Shown one piece after another: positions 58,738-64,000 of a stretch of 64,000 bases of DNA. A program made the position numbers and the translations under genes. Below the pieces are notes generated by a model. It saw nothing but the letters and a program-made list of their open reading frames with translations, had not been told where the DNA came from and ran no database searches. This DNA comes from Maylandia zebra (taxonomy: Eukaryota > Chordata > Actinopteri > Cichliformes > Cichlidae), in assembly GCF_041146795.1 (NCBI RefSeq), contig NC_135185.1:26595529-26659528 (forward strand), read 5' to 3'. Positions within the stretch are counted from its first letter, which is position 1. The number at the start of each line of letters is the position of its first letter.

Positions 58738-61387
58738 GCACACACACACACGCACACAGTGTGTTTTAGGTCACTGTAATGTCAAGTTCCATGCAATGAA
58801 CTATATTGCATTGGCAGAATCAGTAAAAAAACCCAGCTTTTTTTAGGTTCTCCTGTCGCTTCGTCACTAAACACTCAGTGACTAAGTCCCACTGGAACAC
58901 ATGGCCATGCATGTTCCACAGGTGCTGAACCTCATTAACCATTCTGGTCTGCTTCCGTGCTTTTTTCTTAGCATCATTCTGTTACACGTTGATCTGAATT
59001 CCATCTGTCTTCTAGGTTTTTTTTCGATGTTTTTGAAAGGCCATTCACTATGCAAAAATAGCCTTTCTATTCTTGAGGCTGATGAATGGTTTTCACTATG
59101 TGGCGAAGCTCTCATAAAGTCGTGCCTTTGTGGAAGAATGTTTAATGACATGCCCATCTGCTGGAGAGTGTTTTTGACTTGGGGTGAGGTTGTTAAGGGG
59201 TTTTCTTTACCAAGTGATCATCCAACACAGTTATCTTGCATGGCCTTCCAGGCCTTTTTAATTGGCCAAGCTCAACAGTGTGCTCTTTTTGTTCTCAGAA
59301 CGTACCAAAGCATTGATTTGGACATTTTTATATTCCTGCCCACTCTCTTGTTTCTTGTACTTGTTTTGTTTTTTTGCAACCTATGCAAGGCATGTATCAC
59401 TTGAATTGAAAGCTCTTTTAATCCCAATTTTGGGTTCGCAGTAACAGCTTCCAAGTGAAACGTCACAGATTTTTTTTTTGCTCAACTGATGATGAAATAA
59501 GAAAGGCCATATTTGGCCATAACTGTACCCAGTTATTATATATTAAGATTTTATTAAAATATTGTGCATAACTGCATGCATTTTTCTCATCTCTTTTAGA
59601 TGCCCCGTGGGTAAATATTGGCACTACCATGGGGAACGCTGCAATGAGCTGGTGTCAGTGCCGGTAGACCCGTCACTAATTGTAACCTGCCTTGTGGGAA
59701 GTCTCTGCCTTGTTTGCGCCGTCCTTGGCATTATAATATTCATCAACAAGAAATGCATAAAAACCAGAAAGGCTGTAACTTTGGTGTAAGTATGAGCCCT
59801 ATTTTGTGTAGTTTGTTTTTGTATACGTGACTATTTAGTCATTTTGTGTGGTATAGCCTACTGTTTCAAAAGCATTCATAATCTCCTTTACATTGTAGGC
59901 AGACTCTTGCCCCTTATGCCTTTGAGAATACTTTGAGGGAGAACCCAGTATTTGAGAATGACGATGGTGTCTTAACTCACGTGTCCACATTACCATGCCC
60001 GTCAACTTCTGCTTCCTCCCAGTCCCAACACTCTGAGCAAGAACATTTTGCCTCCATTGAAAATATACATCTGAGTATCGAGGTACACTGTGCTGCGTCG
60101 CACAGAAGACTAAACCAACTAAACTACTAACCTCAGCTCTTTGGCTACTAATAACTAAAATACTCCAACCAATTCTGTTCTAACAAATACGTTAGTATTA
60201 TTTAACTTAGAGCAAACTTTGGGTTGATCTCCATCCTTCCATGCATTTAATCTAGGCTGACTTTTCATTTGTATTTAAAATTGCTCTGATGTATCTTCAA
60301 AATATCTGCCATAGACTGACAATCTGCTCAGGGTGCAGCCACCATGTCAATCCAAGACAGCTGGGATAGGCTCAGTGACCCTCAATTGGATGAGCAAAAG
60401 AAAATGGATTGATTGGTGGACGAATTACATTACAATGTGAAAAATATACTGCAGATTAAATCATTCACTGGGACTGAACATCCTCTGGTATATTCAGTAG
60501 ACACTCAGAGGCTTTTATCGACAAAATGAAAGAGTTAACCGCATGATCCATAACAAAAACCCAACCGCTGTGTGTAGTTTTAACAGTGAACTGTGTGCTG
60601 ATTGCTGTAGGTAGAGTCTCCTGGAGTAGACCCTTGAATAGTTAAGTGTTTGCTTTCATTTGCCTTTTATATGTTTATCCTGTTCAAATGCCTTTGTTTT
60701 AATAATACATTATTGAAGCGCACTGTAAATATGAAGCTTTTCTACTGCCTGCCTACACAGATCCCCAGACAACTCTACACAACAAGATCAGAAAGATTAG
60801 TCTCAGAAATGGTGGATTTTCATCACTGTATACCACACAATGAGGTAAGGAATATAAATGCACAATGTAAAATTGAGCTGTTATAAGATGTAGAATACAT
60901 TTAAAGTTATATGCACTGATATTACAATTTAGGTGTTCAATAAGATTTAAAAAATAAGAAAATGTAATAACTTTAAACTGTAAATATTTTACAGCTATAT
61001 GATGTTTGCAAAAGGTAAACCATCCGAACAAGCAACTGTTTGAATGATTTTTCTTTTTACTCACAAACCAAATCACTGTTGACATTTGTGCAATTATCGC
61101 ATTAACGCCTTCAAAATAAATTCTAGACCTCTAATGAGTAGTTTCAAAATAAAATTGTGCCCATCAGCACTTCAGCAGCGTGCCTTTTATCATGTACCTT
61201 ATGATTTAAGCAGTGCAAGCAAGTTGTAGATGCAGTTTCATTTTGTCATGTATAATTCCACCTGAAATGAGTCCGTTTTTATTTTTGCTCTTGTCTGTTC
61301 CAGACGTGGCGACTGTCAAATGAATACAGAACGTGTCATGTTTTAAGGGCATCGGATAATGAATGTTTCGAAGTTTCAGTTCTCTGA
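36175..61387 (+). CDS. impg1: interphotoreceptor matrix proteoglycan 1, membrane-anchored form, 17 exons
   Basis: Joining 17 exons at GT-AG sites gives 991 codons plus stop with all phases consistent (human IMPG1 797 aa). The protein belongs to the matrix between photoreceptors and retinal pigment epithelium. Order: signal peptide (1 to about 18), furin-like RGKR (61-64), [13 protein letters not shown] and [10 protein letters not shown] conserved region, SEA-1 (about 195-310), acidic Ser/Thr-rich mucin-like region (320-630) with a probable chondroitin-sulfate site ESGSG (595-599), SEA-2 (about 632-742) with GSVVV (692-696), EGF-1 (749-785), EGF-2 (789-827), transmembrane helix (about 839-861), cytoplasmic tail (862-991). 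The N-terminus matches IMPG1 ([16 protein letters not shown]) and synteny with htr1b agrees, while the C-terminus resembles IMPG2. Exon ends are inferred from consensus sites and homology. Confidence 0.93.
37519..37526. repeat. 8-bp target-site duplication, left (hAT MITE)
   Basis: GGCTATAG, identical to 37837-37844. Confidence 0.88.
37527..37836. mobile_element. hAT-superfamily MITE, 310 bp
   Basis: Ends CAGCGGTCCCCAACC and, inverted, CATCGGTCCCCAACC (one mismatch in 15), with exact 8-bp duplications outside. CAG[C/T]GGTCCCCAAC ends and 8-bp duplications are characteristic of a hAT non-autonomous family found in vertebrates. The interior is rich in CGG/CCGG near the left end. No coding capacity. 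Confidence 0.92.
37837..37844. repeat. 8-bp target-site duplication, right (hAT MITE)
   Basis: GGCTATAG, identical to 37519-37526. Confidence 0.88.
38000..38290. repeat. possible dispersed repeat with AACCAGTC phrases
   Basis: Phrases such as GTAACCAGTCACAAGG, TTGTTGCCAGGCAGTC and CAGCAACCAGTCAGTG resemble 44150-44235 (GGTTGGCAATCC, GGCAACCAACAGTCGCTAGG). They look like copies of one repeat family, class unknown. Confidence 0.3.
41002..41217 (+). CDS. impg1: impg1 exon 2 (furin-like site, IMPG1 N-terminal motif)
   Basis: Acceptor TTGCAG|ACC, donor AGAG|GTGAGA. Encodes GHRGKRS (furin-like cleavage site also found in human IMPG1 as RTKRS) and [16 protein letters not shown]. Confidence 0.93.
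41218..43444 (+). other. impg1 intron 2
   Basis: 2.2 kb with GT-AG ends. Contains a purine-rich repeat-like stretch around 42120-42250. Nothing coding recognised. Confidence 0.65.
43445..43611 (+). CDS. impg1: impg1 exon 3
   Basis: Acceptor CTTCAG|TTT, donor CAGA|GTGAGT. Encodes [18 protein letters not shown] and the [13 protein letters not shown] segment conserved in IMPG1. Confidence 0.93.
43727..43749 (+). CDS. impg1: impg1 exon 4 (microexon, 23 bp)
   Basis: Acceptor TTCCAG|AGAG, donor GAAGG|GTAGGT. Encodes RVAEENE; its phase links exon 3 to exon 5. Confidence 0.75.
44055..44089 (+). CDS. impg1: impg1 exon 5 (35 bp)
   Basis: Acceptor TTTCAG|AATTG, donor GAAT|GTGAGT. Encodes [11 protein letters not shown], a short acidic linker. 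Confidence 0.75.
44312..44358 (+). CDS. impg1: impg1 exon 6 (47 bp)
   Basis: Acceptor GTCAG|GCACC, donor GATGTG|GTAGGT. Encodes [15 protein letters not shown]. Confidence 0.75.
44455..44607 (+). CDS. impg1: impg1 exon 7 (SEA-1 start)
   Basis: Acceptor TGCTAG|GTAAAA, donor CAAAGG|GTGAGT. Encodes the first half of SEA-1 ([20 protein letters not shown]). Confidence 0.9.
44608..46010 (+). other. impg1 intron 7
   Basis: 1.4 kb AT-rich intron; no feature recognised. Confidence 0.65.
46011..46069 (+). CDS. impg1: impg1 exon 8 (SEA-1)
   Basis: Acceptor CTGCAG|ATG, donor TTTCG|GTGAGT. Encodes [19 protein letters not shown], matching human IMPG1 IFKKLPGFKKIHVLGF. Confidence 0.93.
46723..46735. repeat. 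13-bp direct repeat, left copy (PLE-derived insertion)
   Basis: ACTATTACCACTG, identical to 46856-46868; likely target duplication. Confidence 0.75.
46736..46855 (-). mobile_element. 120-bp Penelope-derived palindromic insertion in impg1 intron 8
   Basis: Flanked by 13-bp direct repeats. Contains a hairpin with 22-bp arms (46801-46822 and 46830-46851, loop of seven bases) built on GAAGCTTCTTC. Left of it, on the minus strand, GGATGAGAGGTGAAACGT and GTCCAGACG repeat the order of motifs seen in the terminal region of the PLE at 22.7 kb. It therefore looks like a tiny non-coding PLE-type copy with an inverted end. Confidence 0.65.
46856..46868. repeat. 13-bp direct repeat, right copy (PLE-derived insertion)
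   Basis: ACTATTACCACTG, identical to 46723-46735. Confidence 0.75.
46918..47108 (+). CDS. impg1: impg1 exon 9 (SEA-1 end)
   Basis: Acceptor GCCCAG|ACTGG, donor GGCTG|GTAAGC. Encodes [17 protein letters not shown], completing SEA-1, then an amphipathic segment. Confidence 0.9.
47191..47613 (+). CDS. impg1: impg1 exon 10 (mucin-like acidic region)
   Basis: Acceptor TTCTCAG|TAACC, donor AAAAG|GTAAGG. Rich in Glu, Thr and Ser, the kind of sequence that carries O-glycans in IMPG proteins. Low primary conservation is expected. Confidence 0.87.
47614..49905 (+). other. impg1 intron 10
   Basis: 2.3 kb; no gene, RNA or clear repeat recognised. Confidence 0.6.
49906..50531 (+). CDS. impg1: impg1 exon 11 (mucin-like region, SEA-2 start)
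   Basis: Acceptor TTCAAG|AACCC, donor GAACTG|GTAGGT. Contains ESGSG in an acidic context and ends with [19 protein letters not shown], the start of SEA-2, strongly conserved in both IMPG paralogs. Confidence 0.93.
50532..56575 (+). other. impg1 intron 11
   Basis: The longest intron, 6.0 kb, splitting SEA-2. AT-rich, with a short (TA)n at 53812-53828 and a probable SINE tail near 54960-55050. No coding sequence recognised. Confidence 0.65.
54960..55050 (+). repeat. possible SINE 3'-tail relic
   Basis: GGTGGCTGTAGCTC followed by AGTGTAAAGCACTTTGAG resembles the tail of teleost tRNA SINEs (compare TGTAAATCGCTTTGAG in the SINE at 25380-25690). Confidence 0.4.
56576..56795 (+). CDS. impg1: impg1 exon 12 (SEA-2 with GSVVV)
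   Basis: Acceptor CCACAG|CTTTTG, donor ACCAG|GTGAGA. Encodes [18 protein letters not shown] and [13 protein letters not shown]. Confidence 0.95.
57883..58093 (+). CDS. impg1: impg1 exon 13 (EGF-1 and most of EGF-2)
   Basis: Acceptor TTTTAG|CTGACC, donor TGCAG|GTACAC. Contains [12 protein letters not shown] and CLCDPGY (EGF-1), then [17 protein letters not shown] (EGF-2). Confidence 0.95.
58094..59599 (+). other. impg1 intron 13
   Basis: 1.5 kb with a CACA/CGCA tract (58695-58758). The open frame at 58901-59404 has no recognisable similarity and is probably chance. Confidence 0.6.
58695..58758. repeat. (CGCA/CACA)n microsatellite
   Basis: Alternating CGCACA/CGCACG run read directly. Confidence 0.9.
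59600..59785 (+). CDS. impg1: impg1 exon 14 (EGF-2 end, transmembrane helix)
   Basis: Acceptor TTTTAG|ATGCCC, donor TTGGT|GTAAGT. Finishes EGF-2 ([14 protein letters not shown]), then a 23-residue hydrophobic span followed by basic KKCIKTRK, a stop-transfer pattern. Confidence 0.93.
59899..60082 (+). CDS. impg1: impg1 exon 15 (cytoplasmic tail)
   Basis: Acceptor TTGTAG|GCAGAC, donor ATCGAG|GTACAC. Encodes [19 protein letters not shown], recalling the NPVYE motif of IMPG2 tails. Without splicing the frame stays open to a stop at 60130. Confidence 0.85.
60330..60420 (+). repeat. fish retroposon 3'-tail relic
   Basis: AGCTGGGATAGGCTCAG, then CCTCAATTGGATGAGC and GAAAATGGATTGATTGG: the same tail type as 5500-5730, common at teleost LINE/SINE ends. 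Lies in impg1 intron 15. Confidence 0.5.
60761..60844 (+). CDS. impg1: impg1 exon 16 (cytoplasmic tail)
   Basis: Acceptor CTACACAG|ATCCCC, donor AATGAG|GTAAGG. Encodes 28 residues starting [20 protein letters not shown]; phase 0 at both ends. Confidence 0.72.
61304..61387 (+). CDS. impg1: impg1 exon 17 (last coding exon)
   Basis: Acceptor TTCCAG|ACGTGG; 27 codons then TGA at 61385-61387. It begins [14 protein letters not shown]. Least certain exon because the family tail is poorly conserved. Confidence 0.65.
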   Translation, partial: TWRLSNEYRTCHVLRASDNECFEVSVL

Positions 61388-64000
61388 TGACTCCTTGTTC
61401 GTTTGAAGATCCGTCAACGCACTAACACGGTGCGAAACAGGAGGGAGGAAAAAAGAACTAATGTTGCTGTCTAACTGTATATGGGTGCAGATACCGTAAA
61501 GCAGTGATCAAGTTTAATTGTTCATAGTGATGAAAGTCTCTTGTTAGACAGAGAGCTATGGATACTGCTGTGCACTTAGGTTGTGTTCAAGTGGAAGCTA
61601 ATATTTATTTTATATAATGAATGGTAGGAACATTTCCTGTATACCCTTGACAAAGGTTTTTCTTTCCTCACAATGAGGTATTTATTATTTACATAAATAC
61701 AAGGTGTTTACCACCACCTTGCTTACAAAAGGTGGTATCTTTTGTTTAGACTTTATGATATTGTTTACGGCAATGCCATCTTTAACATTACTGTGTTCCA
61801 AAAAGAGACTGAATGCATAAAGTATTTGGTCATACTGCATTATTCCTAAAAATACTGGCGTCTGTACCATTTACAATTTTTAACCACTAATCATGTGTCC
61901 ATTAATACCAGGACATTTGTTTTTGCACATTCTATTTAAAACAAAAGAATAAAAAGTTTTTGAATTAACAAAAACATTTTTCTTTGTTTTGGCAGCTCAG
62001 AGTGTGTTAGGTCTGTGTAATTTGATCATATGTAAAGAACGAATAAAGAATGAGTTTAAAGCCTGACGTCAACGAACTTGGTTTTTGAAATAAAATCAAG
62101 ATTATTGTGTTTATGAGTCCTAAAGCACCGTACAGTATACTCCTCTTACAGTCAATTCACATGTACTACTAAGTCTTTACGCAGTCTTGTAATTCTTCTT
62201 TTTTAGTAGTTTTCAGCAATTGTTCTCCAGCCTCTTTGTGCGTTGGCTGAACCCCTGTTGTGTCTACACATAACAGAAAACGTTTTTAAACCATTTAAAA
62301 AAAAAAAAAAAAAAGACACATTGCTAATAGCAACCTGTTGCAAAAACACAATTTTTTCCAGTTTCTGTAGTTGAAGCTATGAAAACGCCAAAGTAACGGC
62401 AGTAAGTGGTAAGAGGAGTTTTGGAGCGATGATTCCTAGTTTGGAATTTGCACTTTTTAAAATTGTAGTCAAAATGTACTGAGGAGGTCAGGAGCGAGGT
62501 GCCAAAGTGCGTTTCTACAGCCATCTGTAAAAGACGCTGGAGCCTCTGTCATGGTTAGGGGGAACAAAAGCCTGCTAGCATCCAAAGCAGAGCTTTAAAC
62601 ATCCTTCAAGAAACCTGGAGAACCATTCCTAAAGACTACTTAAAGAAGTTATGAGAAAGCTCCCTAAGAGATTTCTGGCTGTGTTAAAGAATAAAGGTAG
62701 TCATACCTAATATTCACTTTCAAGCTCATTAGAATTGTAAAAATGTTGCTTTTGCCTTGTAAACTGTATTTCTATATATGTTTGCACATGCTTTAATAAA
62801 TCAGTGCACCTATTTCATATTTTTATAGCAAAATACAAAGAAATAAGGGGTGAGCCAAGGCTTCTGCAAAGTCTGTACATTGAAACAGCCTAAGATCCTT
62901 GAGTTTTAATCCTGTTGATCACGTAATTGGACTCACGAGCATCAGCTCGGTGACATCTGCAGTGTGTTAGCGTTTGTTGTTTAATTAACCTACATGCTAA
63001 TCCTATTATCAGGAATTATCATCAGAATGTCAGATCCATTTACTGAGCACTGACCATTAACAGCTTGTTTGTGAATATTTGTGAATTAATTCGTGATTTT
63101 TCAGCTGTGTAAAATAACTTCAAAAGAAAAAGCAAATCCAGGAATATATTTATTTTCTACAATCTTCCAGTTTCAAGGCCAACATACAAGAGAAAACCAA
63201 AGAAAAAACACATAAGAGTGATTCAATAGTTACATTACTCTTGACTACTACATTTTAAACAAAGATTGACCCTTGAATAAGATGACTGAAACATTCCTGG
63301 CATAACCAACTGAGGAGTCAAGTAATCAACTTAAGAAAATACTACATAAACACAGCACACACACACGCACGCACACAAATGACTGGCTGTAAAACAACCC
63401 CAAACCCAGAAAACTGCAAACATGAAAACAATTCCCTCTCAGATAACAAATGAGCAACAGTACAAAAGAAGTTTTTTCATGAAATTCCGTTGAGTTGTCA
63501 GAGCTCGTTAATGAATAATTAAATCAACTTATTATTATTCTGCCAGAAAAATGTATCCTACTTCATTAGGCTGTGTTGTGAGCAGTTGTGAGTATGACTT
63601 ATAACATTACAGTCTTCTATATTTCACCTGTGATATTTCACATTATTACATTAGATGCACATAATCTATACAAAGTGAATTTAATTTGACTCTTGGTTGT
63701 ATGGCCTTGTATTCATGATTGTCACCTTTAAGTACTTTAATCTGACAAATAAATGTGGTGTTTTTCATTACTGTCATCTCATACGAGCAGCTAGTGCATG
63801 GGCAATTATTCATAGCCACATCGCAGCTATTTATAGACACTAAATGGCAATTATGGTTGTAATATTCAGAAAACTCATAAAGAATTAGAAGACAGTTATA
63901 ACCCTTAAAAGTACGTCTGCTGAGGTTTTCATGATTTTGTCTAATATATTGTTGCTTTTGCAAACCATTAAGGTTTCGGGTTTATAGCTAAAAAGGCTAT
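61388..64000 (+). other. impg1 3' UTR and downstream flank
   Basis: AATAAA signals at 61948-61953, 62042-62047 and 62089-62094 are candidate polyadenylation signals, giving a 3' UTR of roughly 0.6-0.7 kb. Beyond that, a poly-A tract (62297-62314) and AT-rich DNA with no recognised gene. Confidence 0.45.

Noticed and set aside
58901..59404. 167-codon open frame in impg1 intron 13
   Set aside because: Hydrophobic, AT-driven frame with no motif, no homology I recognise and no splice context.

Overview
The window is nuclear DNA from a teleost fish. It carries three vertebrate genes whose human counterparts all lie on chromosome 6q14: ecto-5'-nucleotidase (nt5e, minus strand, cut by the left edge), the intronless serotonin receptor htr1b (plus strand), and interphotoreceptor matrix proteoglycan 1 (impg1, plus strand). 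The impg1 gene can be rebuilt as 17 exons joining in frame to 991 codons plus a stop. Interspersed elements typical of percomorph fish (Rex3-like RTE LINE, Penelope-like element, Tc1/mariner elements, hAT and piggyBac MITEs, a tRNA-derived SINE) and long AT-rich introns fit a cichlid-like percomorph, but the species cannot be fixed from sequence alone.

Layout. 1-1276: the first three coding exons of nt5e, reading leftward. 1.3-13.2 kb: intergenic DNA with a 42-bp perfect palindrome, a duplicated ~90-bp module, a complete 2.5-kb Tc1/mariner-type transposon with introns (7656-10148), a (GT)n tract, and the restriction-like endonuclease end of an R4-type LINE between two (TA)n tracts. 13.2-14.8 kb: htr1b with a candidate TATA promoter. 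14.8-36.1 kb: a large intergenic interval with Tc1/mariner relics, a Penelope-like element inserted into a Tc1 transposon (22.4-26.1 kb), a 5'-truncated Rex3-like LINE (28975-29978), a piggyBac-type MITE and tetranucleotide tracts. 36.2-61.4 kb: impg1, with a hAT MITE in intron 1 and a small Penelope-derived palindromic insertion in intron 8. 61.4-64 kb: 3' flank with candidate polyadenylation signals and no recognised gene.

The three host genes are not an operon; their proximity is shared synteny. Nt5e makes extracellular adenosine from AMP, Htr1b is a Gi-coupled amine receptor, and Impg1 is a photoreceptor-matrix proteoglycan. The most notable host observation is that this impg1, identified by its N-terminus and by synteny, keeps a second EGF module, a transmembrane helix, a cytoplasmic tail and a canonical GSVVV motif in its second SEA domain. 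That is an IMPG2-like membrane-anchored design, unlike the secreted human IMPG1. The most notable mobile-DNA observations are the nested Penelope/Tc1 insertion with an exact 14-bp target duplication, hammerhead-ribozyme-like core motifs in Penelope-derived sequence, and a Tc1/mariner-type transposase gene with two spliceosomal-type introns and an RGG-rich N-terminus.
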